64,000 bases of DNA from Elusimicrobiota bacterium (GTDB lineage: Bacteria > Elusimicrobiota > Elusimicrobia > JACQPE01). The stretch covers positions 25,017 to 89,016 of the forward strand of contig JACQJO010000018.1 in assembly GCA_016205025.1 (NCBI GenBank), read 5' to 3'. Each line of letters begins with the position of its first letter. Within the stretch, counting starts at the first letter, position 1. The notes beneath the pieces are model-generated. The model saw only the letters and a program-made list of their open reading frames with translations. It was not told the DNA's origin and did no database searches. A program made the position numbers and the translations under genes. Positions 8,977 to 17,999 of this stretch are shown here, in pieces.

Positions 8977-8998
8977 AATATCCTCTAATTTATATTAC

Positions 8999-9015
8999 AT
9001 ATTATAAGATAATAT
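8999..9015. promoter_or_regulatory. Candidate operator of the toxin-antitoxin pair
   Basis: A perfect inverted repeat ATATTA-N5-TAATAT, 23 nt before the antitoxin start, in an AT-rich patch unlike the GC-rich surroundings. Binding by the antitoxin is inferred from how such pairs usually autoregulate. Confidence 0.45.
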
Positions 9016-9078
9016 CAGGAAAAATCATAAAATGCAAGAGGGCTGGGGAAACTGGACATTAGGGATTTTTTTAAATTC

Positions 9079-9113
9079 CCCGTCGTCACCCCCGCGAAGG
9101 CCGGGGTCCAGAC
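9079..9113. repeat. REP-like hairpin, intergenic copy
   Basis: CGTCACCCCCGCG ... GGGGTCCAG, the same design as the in-gene copy at 8019-8052. It lies between the toxin-antitoxin pair and a minus-strand gene, downstream of that gene's stop, where it could also act as a transcript end. Confidence 0.6.
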
Positions 9114-9136
9114 CCTCTGCTTGACCCAGATCGGGA

Positions 9137-9748
9137 TTAAGGCTGGGCTTTTTCCCCCGCGCCTTGCTGCAGCCGTTTGAGTTCCTGGCGCAAGGGCTCG
9201 GCTGCCTTTAGTCTTTGTTGCCGTTTCTCTTCTGCTCGTTTTTTTTGTCCCTGTGCTGCAATTTGTGAGAGAGCCTCTCGAATATCATTTTCGGCGAGTA
9301 GAGCCTTTTCTGTTGACTTGATGATTTTTTCATTATCAAGATTGTCCAAGTTTGACGGCAATAGTGGCAGATAGATCAATACCTCTTTTTTGTTGCGCGG
9401 GTCATCTAGATCAGTAATGTGGATGGCTTTGAAACCGGACTTTTCAATTTCATAAATAGCGGCAAAGCAGCTTTTTTGGTACGGCGTTTTTATTCCTCTT
9501 CTGTTTTTCCATATTGTGACCGCAATGGCACAGTTGGGCATATCTGTTTTGGCCAGGTGGTATTCAACGGTAATGTCCTGCAGGGGGCCGAATGCCCCGT
9601 AGGCTTCCAGCGCACCGATCCCAGCGCGAGTTTTCAGCACGCCATTTTTATTAAACAAAGAGATGAGCTCCTGAACTTTGGGATTGGGCGCGGCGAAACC
9701 GGCGGCGGCCGAGAGAGCGATCAAAATAGCAAAAAGCATTTTAGCCAT
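9137..9748 (-). CDS. Secreted hypothetical protein
   Basis: About 203 aa. I start it at the ATG at 9748 because a GGAGGT lies at ideal distance and the N-terminus is then a clean signal peptide (MAKMLFAILIALSAAAGFAA, cut before P). The mature part has two cysteines (MPNCAIAV, KSCFAAIY) that could pair in the periplasm, a beta-rich core, and a highly charged coiled-coil C-terminus (about 150-203, QKKRAEEKRQQRLKAAEPL). No family recognised. Confidence 0.65.
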   Translation of the reverse strand: MAKMLFAILIALSAAAGFAAPNPKVQELISLFNKNGVLKTRAGIGALEAYGAFGPLQDITVEYHLAKTDMPNCAIAVTIWKNRRGIKTPYQKSCFAAIYEIEKSGFKAIHITDLDDPRNKKEVLIYLPLLPSNLDNLDNEKIIKSTEKALLAENDIREALSQIAAQGQKKRAEEKRQQRLKAAEPLRQELKRLQQGAGEKAQP

Positions 9749-9815
9749 CAAAGCACCTCCAGTGCGATCTGTTTTAAGCATAGGGTGGAGGCAGTGAGAT
9801 GTCAAGGGTTTTGTT

Positions 9816-10451
9816 TTAGCGCAAGGGGGCGCGCTTTTGGCTGATGTGTTTCAAATAAAACGCGACGGCTTTGGGATAGGCGCGGTGTTCAATTTCATGG
9901 ATGCGAAACTGAAGGGTTTCAGGGGTGTCGGTGGGCAAGACCGGAATTTTTTCCTGCCAGATGACAGGTCCGTGATCGTACTCTTCATCCACCACATGAA
10001 TGGTGACCCCGGTCTCGATCTCTTTGCTGGCTAAAACCGCTTCATGCACCCTGCGGCCGTACATGCCTTGGCCCCCATATTTGGGAAGAAGAGCGGGGTG
10101 AATATTAAGAATTTTGGCGGGATAGGCTTTGATGAGCGCGGGAGGAATTTTTCTTAAGAATCCAGCCAGCAAAATGAGACCGGCATCTTGTTTTTTAAGC
10201 GAATCCAGCAGAGCCTTGCTCCAGGACTCCATATCGGGAAATTTTTTTGGTTCCAGGACAAAAGAAGCGATGCCAAGCCGCCGGGCGCGGCTGGTGGCGC
10301 CGCAGGCGCGATCCGCGATCAAACAAACGATTTGACTCTCTGGGATTTCGCTCTTCTGACACGCTTGCGCCAGCCGCTCGAAGTTGGTGCCGTTGCCTGA
10401 AGCCAAGACCGCGAGCTTGTGCTTGGGCAATGAGGGGTTACCGTTTTTCAA
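9816..10451 (-). CDS. purN: Phosphoribosylglycinamide formyltransferase
   Basis: 211 aa, the usual PurN length. It transfers formyl from 10-formyl-THF to GAR in purine synthesis. Visible: LASGNGTNFERL (phosphate loop), LAGFLRKIP, catalytic NIHPALLPKYGG with Asn and His, and DEEYDHGPVI with the catalytic Asp. Its start overlaps the end of gltA by 14 nt on the same strand, so the two are likely cotranscribed. Confidence 0.93.
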   Translation of the reverse strand: MKNGNPSLPKHKLAVLASGNGTNFERLAQACQKSEIPESQIVCLIADRACGATSRARRLGIASFVLEPKKFPDMESWSKALLDSLKKQDAGLILLAGFLRKIPPALIKAYPAKILNIHPALLPKYGGQGMYGRRVHEAVLASKEIETGVTIHVVDEEYDHGPVIWQEKIPVLPTDTPETLQFRIHEIEHRAYPKAVAFYLKHISQKRAPLR

Positions 10452-11739
10452 TGGGAGTGTAATGCGTCAGCTTGGGGCCGGTGTAAATCTGGCGAGGTCG
10501 GCCGATTTTCAGCTCCGGGTCTTCGCGCATCTCTTTCCAGTGGGCGATCCAGCCGGGGAGCCTACCCAATGCGAACATGACGGTAAACATATTGGTTGGA
10601 ATTCCAATGGCGCGGTAAATCAGGCCGCTGTAGAAATCCACGTTGGGGTAGAGCTTGCGTTGGATGAAATAGGAATCTTTGATAGCCGCGTCTTCGAGTT
10701 CCATCGCGATTTTTAAGAGGTCATCGTCAACCGTTAATTTTTTAAGGAGTTTGTGGCACATAGCCTTGATGATATTGGCCCTAGGGTCGTAGTTTTTGTA
10801 AACGCGGTGCCCAAATCCCATCAACCGAATGCCGCTTTTTCCGTCTTTGACCTGGGCGATATATTTTTTAACGTCGCCGCCCGCCTTGCGTATGGCCTCC
10901 AACATCTCCATTACCTCGGCGTTGGCCCCGCCGTGCAGACGGCCCCACAGCGCGCAGATTCCGGCGGCGATTGAGGCGAAGAGGTTGGCCTGGGAAGACC
11001 CGACCATTCTGACGGTTGAGGTGGAGCAGTTCTGTTCGTGATCCGCATGAAGGATTAAAAGAATGTCGAGCGCGCGTTCGACGTCCGGGTCCAGCGCGTA
11101 TTCTTCGGCCGGAACCGAAAACATCATGTGAATAAAATTGGCGGCGTAGCTTAAGTTGTTTTTGGGGTAAATCATGGGATGCCCGATCGTTTTTTTGTAG
11201 GAGTAAGCCGCGATCGTGGGCAGTTTGGCGATCAGGCGCGCGATGGTTAAATCCAAATCTTCCTGGCCTTTGGCAACGAGCGATTCCGGATAGTAGCTGG
11301 AAAGAGAGCAAGCCATCGAGGAAATGATGGCCATTGGGTGCGCGGTTAAGGGGTAATTCGCGAAGAAATTTTTCATGTCCTCGTGAACCATGGTATGCCG
11401 GGTGATAAGAGTTTTAAACGTTTCGATCCCCGTTTTATCGGGAAGCTTGCCATAGATTAAAAGATAGGCGACTTCAAGAAAAGTGGATTTTTCAGCCAGC
11501 TCCTCGATGGGAATGCCCCGGTACCGAAGAATTCCTTTTTCGCCGTCGATATAGGTGATAGCGCTTCGACAGGCTCCTGTGTTGGAAAAGGAAGGATCCA
11601 GCGCAATGGCGCCAAGTTCGTCGCGCAACCGCCGGATGTCTAAGCCCACCTCGCCCTCGGTTCCGACGACCACGGGGACCTTGGCCATTTTGCCGTTAAT
11701 GCGGATTTCAGCCGGTTCCTTGGTTTCCTTTTTTGACAT
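10438..11739 (-). CDS. gltA: Citrate synthase
   Basis: 433 aa, the length of the hexameric Gram-negative type. It condenses acetyl-CoA and oxaloacetate. The catalytic set is present: the first His in HADHEQNCSTSTVR, the second in GFGHRVYKNYDPRA, and the Asp in NVDFYSGLIY. The C-terminal RLPGWIAHWKEM motif is intact. purN follows with an overlap. The upstream gap to DoxX (11740-11861) holds a small hairpin (GACCCGC TTC GCGGGT near 11774) and no recognisable promoter. Confidence 0.95.
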   Translation of the reverse strand: MSKKETKEPAEIRINGKMAKVPVVVGTEGEVGLDIRRLRDELGAIALDPSFSNTGACRSAITYIDGEKGILRYRGIPIEELAEKSTFLEVAYLLIYGKLPDKTGIETFKTLITRHTMVHEDMKNFFANYPLTAHPMAIISSMACSLSSYYPESLVAKGQEDLDLTIARLIAKLPTIAAYSYKKTIGHPMIYPKNNLSYAANFIHMMFSVPAEEYALDPDVERALDILLILHADHEQNCSTSTVRMVGSSQANLFASIAAGICALWGRLHGGANAEVMEMLEAIRKAGGDVKKYIAQVKDGKSGIRLMGFGHRVYKNYDPRANIIKAMCHKLLKKLTVDDDLLKIAMELEDAAIKDSYFIQRKLYPNVDFYSGLIYRAIGIPTNMFTVMFALGRLPGWIAHWKEMREDPELKIGRPRQIYTGPKLTHYTPIEKR

Positions 11740-11861
11740 GGTTTACGCTAACCGCGCTCCAACCATTTCTGCGCAGACCCGCTTCGCGGGTACCCCTGCT
11801 TAGTCATCACCGGAATTGTACCCTGATTGTTCCGGTTCGCGCAATATGGGATTTCAGCCGG

Positions 11862-12344
11862 TCAGTTTCTTTCCGAATGGGAGTGTTCGCAGAAGCGGTG
11901 ATCCAAAGAAAGGCAGCCCGCGCCGCCTAAAATCAGGGTTACGCAACCCGCCAACAAGGCCAAGTTATATTCAATGCCGTGACCTTGTCCGGGAATGCCG
12001 AACCAATTCATGAAAAATCCGTTGAGCAGATGAACCTTGAAAATCGCAACCAGCATCACCATCGCCAGGCCCAAGGCCGCCGGCCGCGTGGCCGCGCCCA
12101 GCGCCACCAGGATGCCTCCCAAAAATTCCGTTAAAACCGCGATAACCGTCCAAAAGGCGGGTATCCCCAGGTATTCCCGAAAATTGGCGATGGTTTGGGT
12201 CAAGCCCGACCCGCCGAACCATCCGAACAGTTTTTGAGCTCCATGAGCGAAAAAGATGGCGCCGATCGCCAGCCGCAGAGGCAGGAAAGCGAAGGGGGCG
12301 AATCGTTCAAGAGTTTTTTTATCGATCCCGCATCTGCCGCACAT
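11862..12344 (-). CDS. DoxX-family membrane protein
   Basis: 160 aa, four hydrophobic segments. DoxX hallmarks: LRLAIGAIFFAHGAQKLFGWFGG at the first helix (shown as AIFFAHGAQKLFGWFGG), EFLGGILVALG in the second, and the GHGIEYNLALLAG loop before the last two helices. The family is linked to quinone-related and redox functions in the inner membrane; the exact role is unknown. The N-terminus CGRCG adds a CxxC pair. It is divergent from the LysM gene at 12409. Confidence 0.85.
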   Translation of the reverse strand: MCGRCGIDKKTLERFAPFAFLPLRLAIGAIFFAHGAQKLFGWFGGSGLTQTIANFREYLGIPAFWTVIAVLTEFLGGILVALGAATRPAALGLAMVMLVAIFKVHLLNGFFMNWFGIPGQGHGIEYNLALLAGCVTLILGGAGCLSLDHRFCEHSHSERN

Positions 12345-12408
12345 GGTTATTTTATCGGCATCAGACTACCATATTTTGTTTAGTTTTATCATAATCTTTT
12401 CAGTGGTT

Positions 12409-13005
12409 ATGTCGCGGCTGGCTTTCGTTATTTTTTTCTTTTTTTTTATCGTGCTCGGATACATGGCCTATCTTTCCCAGATGGCTTTAGAGGAAAGCAG
12501 GATAAGCCAGGAGCAGTTAAAAAATTTGGCGCTTAAGCTGGCCGGCGATTCCACGAAATCAGTTGCGGTCCCGCCTGACCCCGGCATGACGGCCCTAGCC
12601 CAAAAAGAACTGGCGGCTGTTGAGCAGAAATTATCCAAGACCCCCGGCGGCGACCGTCACGGGGCGGCTGTTTTTTTAGTCAACCGGGCCCGCTTAACAT
12701 TGGAACCCCTTATCGCGGGCGGCTTATCGGATTCCGAGGCTCTGCCCAAGATTTTCGGTTACCTGGCTGCGGCGCGAACCTATTTGGCCGCGCCGCCGGA
12801 GCCTCTTAAGGTTGAGCCACAATCCAAGGATCAGGGTTTGATCCAAAAAAGTTACCGGGTCAACAGGGGCGATACGTTGTGGGCCATATCAAAAAAGCTT
12901 TACAACACTCCTTGGCGCTGGCACGATATCTGGAAATTAAATGAAGCGAAACTGCCGGTTTACAAACGCATGCCTTCCGGCTTGACCTTGAAACTGCCGG
13001 GTTGA
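12409..13005 (+). CDS. Membrane-anchored LysM protein
   Basis: About 198 aa from the ATG at 12409, preferred over an upstream ATG because that would overlap the divergent DoxX gene. The N-terminal anchor reads SRLAFVIFFFFFIVLGYMAYL, given here as FVIFFFFFIVLGYMAYL. A helical region follows (about 30-140, alanine and leucine rich), and the C-terminal 50 residues are a LysM domain (YRVNRGDTLWAISKKLYNTP, then WKLNEA). It likely sits in the inner membrane and binds peptidoglycan. It heads the long plus-strand run through ispE and beyond. Confidence 0.75.
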   Translation: MSRLAFVIFFFFFIVLGYMAYLSQMALEESRISQEQLKNLALKLAGDSTKSVAVPPDPGMTALAQKELAAVEQKLSKTPGGDRHGAAVFLVNRARLTLEPLIAGGLSDSEALPKIFGYLAAARTYLAAPPEPLKVEPQSKDQGLIQKSYRVNRGDTLWAISKKLYNTPWRWHDIWKLNEAKLPVYKRMPSGLTLKLPG

Positions 13006-13017
13006 CGCTGGCTCGGC

Positions 13018-13428
13018 ATGAATTTCGGCGTTCGTTTGGATAAAGAGCAGGCTCTTCGGGAAAAAATGGCCCGTCTGAATATTTATGAAGCGGACATCGA
13101 GGAGCGATTCATCCGGTCTGGCGGCAAGGGAGGGCAAAATGTCAATAAAGTGGCCACCTGCGTTTATTTGAGGCACCGCCATACCAGGATTGAAGTCAAA
13201 TGCCAGATTGACCGCTCGCAAGCCGTTAATCGTTTTTTGGCCAGGCGGCTGTTAGTTGAGAAAATTGAGCGCCAGATTTTAGGCCTAGCGCAGGAGGAGC
13301 GCAGCCGGATAGAAAAAATCCGGCGCCAAAAGAGGAAGCGTTCCAAACGAGCGAAAGAAAAAATGCTTCACGACAAGAAATTTCACTCTTTCAAAAAAGA
13401 GCTGCGCCGCCGGCCCGACTTCGAGTAG
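13018..13428 (+). CDS. Release-factor-like (GGQ) peptidyl-tRNA hydrolase, ArfB-type
   Basis: 136 aa. It contains only the class-I release factor catalytic domain: FIRSGGKGGQNVNKVATCV carries the GGQ tripeptide, and the region around SQAVNRFLARRLL completes the domain. It lacks codon-recognition domains. The C-terminus is a basic tail (RRQKRKRSKRAKEKM), as in ArfB/YaeJ and the mitochondrial C12orf65 group, which rescue stalled ribosomes by inserting the tail in the empty mRNA channel. ispE begins 2 nt later. Confidence 0.85.
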   Translation: MNFGVRLDKEQALREKMARLNIYEADIEERFIRSGGKGGQNVNKVATCVYLRHRHTRIEVKCQIDRSQAVNRFLARRLLVEKIERQILGLAQEERSRIEKIRRQKRKRSKRAKEKMLHDKKFHSFKKELRRRPDFE

Positions 13429-13429
13429 C

Positions 13430-14365
13430 GTGCGAAGCGTTACTTTAAGCTGTCCGGCCAAAATCAACCTTTATCTCAAAGTCGGCCCCAGGCGCCAGGA
13501 CGGCTTTCACGAGGTGGAAACCTTGATGGCTCGATTAAAATTGGCCGATACGTTGACCATCGAGCTTCTGGGGCCGCGCGCGCGCCGGCCGGAACTCCGA
13601 TTGCGCTTTACCGCCCATTACCCGGATTTCTGCCGGCAAATCCTTGAGCGTGAAAAAGATCAAAATTTGATCCTCAAGGCGTTTGAACTTTTTGGTCAGG
13701 CTTTTCCCGCGGCGGCTCATCGTCATGTGCGTTTTACCTTAACCAAAAGGGTTCCTCTGGGAGCCGGGCTGGGGGGTGGGTCCTCCAACGCGGCGTCAAC
13801 GTTAATGGGACTGGCCAGGTTGTTTTCCTTGAAGGTTTCCCCGAAACGGCTTGTTGACCTGGCCGGCCGCCTGGGCAGCGATGTCCCTTTTTTTATCGGC
13901 GCGTCCGCGAATTTTCCCCGACGCGCCGGACCCTATGGCTGGGCAACTGGCCGCGGCGAGCGCGTCGTTCGTTTAAATGAACAACAGGGCCACCCTGTTT
14001 TGGTGGTTTATCCGGGTTTTGGGGTTTCCACGCCCGAAGCTTACGCGGCTTTTGACCCGCGGCCATCCGGCGAGTTGACAAGGCGCCGGATTCTTCCTAG
14101 ACTTCTGGAAAGCTTGAAAGACTTATCGGGAAGGAGGAGCGTTTTGGGATTCAATAGCTTTGATGCCGTTGTTTTCAAGCGTCGCCCCGTTTTGAAAGAA
14201 ATCAAAGAGAGCCTTCGCGCGCTGGGCGCTCCGGCCGCCGGCCTGACCGGAAGCGGTTCATCGCTTTGGGCCATAGCGCAGGATCCGAACGCCCGCGAGA
14301 AATGGGCCGAGCGCCTTTCTTGCCGGTTCAAGAATTTTTTGTATTTCAACACAATGATTGCTTGA
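13430..14365 (+). CDS. ispE: 4-diphosphocytidyl-2-C-methyl-D-erythritol kinase
   Basis: 311 aa, GTG start at 13430, 2 nt after the preceding stop. It phosphorylates CDP-ME in the MEP isoprenoid route. GHMP-kinase motifs: CPAKINLYLKV at the N-terminus, the ATP loop PLGAGLGGGSSNAAS, and GLTGSGSSLWAI near the C-terminus. It is followed by spoVG-glmU-prs-rplY-pth, an order also known in Firmicutes. Confidence 0.95.
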   Translation: MRSVTLSCPAKINLYLKVGPRRQDGFHEVETLMARLKLADTLTIELLGPRARRPELRLRFTAHYPDFCRQILEREKDQNLILKAFELFGQAFPAAAHRHVRFTLTKRVPLGAGLGGGSSNAASTLMGLARLFSLKVSPKRLVDLAGRLGSDVPFFIGASANFPRRAGPYGWATGRGERVVRLNEQQGHPVLVVYPGFGVSTPEAYAAFDPRPSGELTRRRILPRLLESLKDLSGRRSVLGFNSFDAVVFKRRPVLKEIKESLRALGAPAAGLTGSGSSLWAIAQDPNAREKWAERLSCRFKNFLYFNTMIA

Positions 14366-14374
14366 GGGGGCCAT

Positions 14375-14716
14375 ATGGAAATCAGCGATGTGCGCGTTTA
14401 TTTGCGTAATGAAAACAAGCTCAAAGCCTTCGTGACCGTGACCTTCAATAAGGTGCTGGTGGTTCATAACATGAAAATCATTCAGGGGCAGAAAGGCCTG
14501 CTGTTGTGCATGCCCAGCCGCAAGGGTCCGGATGGAAAGTTTCGCGATGTGGTGCACCCTATTACCAATGATTTCCGCCACGCCCTCGAACAAAAAGTGT
14601 TTGGAGCTTATGAAGACGAGGTGAAAAAGCTTTCGCAAGGGATGCGATCCAATTTGGCAGACGGCAATCAGGGCAATGCCGAGGAACCCCAGCATGTTTC
14701 ACAGGCCGGGACTTAA
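14375..14716 (+). CDS. spoVG: SpoVG-family regulatory protein
   Basis: 113 aa: the standard 85-residue SpoVG core plus a tail of about 25 residues. Core signatures: MEISDVRVYL, VTFNKVLVVHNMKIIQG, GLLLCMPSRKGPDGKFRDVVHPI. The family binds nucleic acid and affects division and other processes in Firmicutes; in a diderm the target is unknown. It has a GAGGGGG ribosome site and lies between ispE and glmU. Confidence 0.93.
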   Translation: MEISDVRVYLRNENKLKAFVTVTFNKVLVVHNMKIIQGQKGLLLCMPSRKGPDGKFRDVVHPITNDFRHALEQKVFGAYEDEVKKLSQGMRSNLADGNQGNAEEPQHVSQAGT

Positions 14717-14725
14717 CCGAACCGA

Positions 14726-16099
14726 GTGAAAAATATACAAATCGTTGTTTTGGCCGCGGGGGAGGGAACCCGTATGGTTTCCCGCATCCCCAAGGTGCTT
14801 CATCCTTTGGGCGGAAGGCCCATTCTTTCCTATGTTTTAGCTACAGCTTTTCAGTTGAAACCCAAGAAGGTGACCGTTATAGTTGGTCAAGATGAGAGAA
14901 TTCGGGGCCGGATCATGGAGGAGTACGCCAAGATCAAAAATTTGGAGTTGGTCCGCCAGGCCAAGCCTCTGGGAACCGCGCATGCTCTGGGAAGCGCCAA
15001 GAAAGAATTGGACGGCGTTTCAACCGTTTTGGTTTTGCCGGGGGACGTGCCTCTTCTTTCCAAAGATACGCTCGAAGAGTTGCTGGCGTTTCACTTAAGA
15101 GAGCACGCCAAAGGGACATGCCTTTCGGCGCGTCTGGCTAATCCCGCGGGTTATGGCCGCGTTGTCCGGGGCCCCGCCAACAATTTTTTAAAAATAGCCG
15201 AAGAAAAAGACGCCGGCTTGCGCGAGCTTCAGATTCATGAGGTCAACTCCGGCGTTTACGCGTTTGAAAAAGACGCTTTGTTCACAGCCCTTTCTCATAT
15301 CCAGCCGTTAAACGCCAAAAAGGAGTATTACCTGACGGACGTATTTGAAATCATGAGAAATCAGGGACACCGGACCGCGGCTTGGATGTGCTCGTCATCG
15401 GAGGAGGTTTTGGGGATTAATACGCGCGTGGATTTGGCTCGTGCCGAGAACGTGCTGCAGCGCTGGACGCTCGAAACCCTGATGCTCGAAGGCGTGACCA
15501 TTCCGGTTCCCCAGAGCGTTTGCATTGATCCGGGCGTTCGCATCGGCGAAGACACGATTATTTATCCCGGAACTATTTTAAAGGGCAAGACCGTGGTGGG
15601 TAGAAATTGTCAGATCGGCCCTGAAGTTTATATAGAGGACTCGACTTTTGGAGCCAACGTGCGGGCTTGCTACTCTTACGCCCGCATGATTACGGTGGCG
15701 GATTTCGTGACCATCGGCCCTTACGCCCATTTAAGGCCAGGAACCCATGTGGGCGAAAGGGTTAAAATCGGTAATTTCACCGAAATCAAGGAGTCCACGG
15801 TGGGTGAAGATTCCAAGGTGCCTCACTTGGCTTACGTGGGAGACGCCGACATCGGGCCGCGGTGCAACATCGGCGCCGGAACCATTACTTGCAATTTTGA
15901 CGGCGTGCGCAAGAACAAAACCGTCATCGAAGGCGACACATTTGTGGGTTCCAATGTTAATTTGATCGCGCCCATACGCATCGGCAAAAACGCTTTGGTG
16001 GCGGCGGGTTCAACGATCACGCGGGACGTGCCGCCCAATACGCTGGCGATCGCGCGAAGTTTTCAAATTCATAAAAGAAGAAATCACGAAAACAATTAG
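14726..16099 (+). CDS. glmU: Bifunctional UDP-GlcNAc pyrophosphorylase / GlcN-1-P acetyltransferase
   Basis: 457 aa, full length, GTG start. The N-terminal uridylyltransferase has LAAGEGTRM and the LPGDVPLL Mg2+ loop; the C-terminal left-handed beta-helix has many hexapeptide repeats and the acetyltransferase motif GAGTITCNFDGVRKNKT. It makes UDP-GlcNAc for peptidoglycan and lipid A. Confidence 0.95.
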   Translation: MKNIQIVVLAAGEGTRMVSRIPKVLHPLGGRPILSYVLATAFQLKPKKVTVIVGQDERIRGRIMEEYAKIKNLELVRQAKPLGTAHALGSAKKELDGVSTVLVLPGDVPLLSKDTLEELLAFHLREHAKGTCLSARLANPAGYGRVVRGPANNFLKIAEEKDAGLRELQIHEVNSGVYAFEKDALFTALSHIQPLNAKKEYYLTDVFEIMRNQGHRTAAWMCSSSEEVLGINTRVDLARAENVLQRWTLETLMLEGVTIPVPQSVCIDPGVRIGEDTIIYPGTILKGKTVVGRNCQIGPEVYIEDSTFGANVRACYSYARMITVADFVTIGPYAHLRPGTHVGERVKIGNFTEIKESTVGEDSKVPHLAYVGDADIGPRCNIGAGTITCNFDGVRKNKTVIEGDTFVGSNVNLIAPIRIGKNALVAAGSTITRDVPPNTLAIARSFQIHKRRNHENN

Positions 16100-16109
16100 C
16101 TTTGACCCG

Positions 16110-17108
16110 ATGACCTCGGCCCAGACATCCACTAAACCCCTGCCCGAGCGAAAGGCGCCGTTTCCGGGCTCCGAAGACATTCTGATTTTTTCCGGAACAG
16201 CCAATCCCGTTCTGGCCCAGGAAATCACCCGCTATCTAGGTCTTGAGATGGGCCGCCTTGCCTTGAGCCGGTTCGCCGACGGCGAGATTTTCGTTCAGAT
16301 CGAGGAAAATGTTCGCGGCAAGAATTGCTTCGTCATCCAGCCGACATCGCGCCCGGTCAACGAGAGTTTGGTAGAACTTCTTTTGATCCTGGACGCCTTA
16401 AGGCGCGCTTCGGCGTCCAAGATTACGGCCGTCATTCCTTATTATGGTTACGCCCGCGCCGATCGAAAAACTTCGCCGCGCGTTCCCATTTCGGCCAAAC
16501 TGATCGCGAATTTGATCGTGGCGGCCGGCGCCGATCGCGTGATTACCATTGATCTTCACGCCGGGCAAATTCAGGGTTTTTTTGACATACCGCTGGATCA
16601 TTTGTTCGCCACTAAGGTTTTTTTGGATTACATTGAAACAAAGAAGTTAAAAGATATCGTGGTGGTCAGCCCTGACGTGGGGGGGGTGGAGCGCGCACGC
16701 GCGTTTGCCAAGCGTCTTGACGTCAGCGTGGCCTTTGTGGATAAGCGCCGCCCAGCGCCCAACCAGGCCACTGTTTATAACGTCGTGGGCGAGGTGGAGG
16801 GAAAAACAACTTTGGTTATAGACGACATCGTGGATACGGCGGGCACCTTGTGCGAAGTGGCCAAGGCCATTAAGCGCCTGGGAGCCGCTAAGATTTATTG
16901 TTTGACCACCCACGGCGTTCTCTCCGGCAAGGCGGTGGCCAACATCGAAAGTTCCCCGATCGAGGAATTGGTCATCACCAACACCATCCCATTGGCCGAC
17001 GCGGCCAAGAATTGCAAAAAAATTCGAGTTCTTTCGGTAGCCGGGCTGCTGGGAGAAGCGATCGCGAGAAACCACCGGGGCGAATCCATCTCGGCTCTCT
17101 TCCAGTAG
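16110..17108 (+). CDS. prs: Ribose-phosphate pyrophosphokinase
   Basis: 332 aa with an N-terminal extension of about 20 residues before the usual start of the fold (ILIFSGTANPVLAQEI). It makes PRPP from ribose 5-phosphate and ATP. Motifs: FADGEIFVQIEENVRG, the ATP-binding stretch YGYARADRKTSPR, and the PRPP loop VIDDIVDTAGTL. It supplies the purN pathway and links to the downstream salvage genes. Confidence 0.95.
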   Translation: MTSAQTSTKPLPERKAPFPGSEDILIFSGTANPVLAQEITRYLGLEMGRLALSRFADGEIFVQIEENVRGKNCFVIQPTSRPVNESLVELLLILDALRRASASKITAVIPYYGYARADRKTSPRVPISAKLIANLIVAAGADRVITIDLHAGQIQGFFDIPLDHLFATKVFLDYIETKKLKDIVVVSPDVGGVERARAFAKRLDVSVAFVDKRRPAPNQATVYNVVGEVEGKTTLVIDDIVDTAGTLCEVAKAIKRLGAAKIYCLTTHGVLSGKAVANIESSPIEELVITNTIPLADAAKNCKKIRVLSVAGLLGEAIARNHRGESISALFQ

Positions 17109-17163
17109 GCCGGCGGTTGCGCGGCCGTTTTTCGTGGTAAAATAGGGTCCTGGAAGGCAATCC

Positions 17164-17961
17164 ATGTCTCAAGAAGCTATTTTAAAGGTTTTATCCAGGC
17201 CCGCGAACACCAGCAGGGGAGAATTGAGAACCAAGCGTTTGGCCGGCTCCATTCCGGCTATTGTTTACGGCGCCAAGGCCGACCCCAGGAGTGTTTGGGT
17301 GTCCCGCCTGGAACTGGAGAAAGCGATGCGCAGCGCTCATAGCGCCAACGTTTTGTTCAAGCTTGACGTTGCAACGCAAGAAAGCGGCCAAACTGATAAA
17401 ATTTCGACCAAAAAAAGCGCGGTTAAAAATTCCGGCGCCGAAACCGTTTTGCTTAAAAGCCTTCAGCGAGACCCAGCCACCGAGGTTCCTGTCCACGTTG
17501 ATTTTGTTAGGGTGGACGTTCATAAAAAAGTGGAAATTGAGGTGGCGGTTCATGTGACCGGAAACGCGGTGGGCGTCAAGGATCACGGCGGTATTTTGGA
17601 ACACATTATGCGCGAGGTTAAGGTGCGCTGCCTGCCCACCCACATTCCGGAAGCTATCGCGGTTGACGTGAGTGACTTGGACATAGGCCAGGGAGTGGTG
17701 GCCGGAGATTTGAATTTGCCGGATGGCGTGGAGTTGGTTACCGACGCCGGCCACATTCTTATCAACGTGGTCACGCCGACTAAAGAGGAAGAACCCGCTC
17801 CCGCAGCGGCTACAGCCGCGGAGCCGGAAGTTATCACCAAGGGCAAGAAAGAGGAAACCCCGGAGGGAGCCGCCGCCGCGACAGCAAAGCCGTCGGGACC
17901 CGCTGCGGCCAAACAGCCGGCGCCTGCGGCGCCGGCCAAGACGGAAACACCTAAAAAATAA
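17164..17961 (+). CDS. rplY: Ribosomal protein bL25, CTC form
   Basis: 265 aa, longer than usual (about 200-220 for CTC). The N-terminal L25 domain (to about residue 125) binds 5S rRNA; the C-terminal TL5-like beta domain follows (VKVRCLPTHIPEAIAVDVSDL). Two oddities: a polar insertion of about 25 residues in the L25 domain (residues about 72-97, QESGQTDKISTKKSAVKNSG) and an Ala/Pro/Lys-rich tail of about 55 residues, probably disordered. Ribosome site GGAAGG precedes the ATG. Confidence 0.93.
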   Translation: MSQEAILKVLSRPANTSRGELRTKRLAGSIPAIVYGAKADPRSVWVSRLELEKAMRSAHSANVLFKLDVATQESGQTDKISTKKSAVKNSGAETVLLKSLQRDPATEVPVHVDFVRVDVHKKVEIEVAVHVTGNAVGVKDHGGILEHIMREVKVRCLPTHIPEAIAVDVSDLDIGQGVVAGDLNLPDGVELVTDAGHILINVVTPTKEEEPAPAAATAAEPEVITKGKKEETPEGAAAATAKPSGPAAAKQPAPAAPAKTETPKK

Positions 17962-17999
17962 CAATCGGCCATCCTGTTTTCGATTATTTTTTTGTCACC

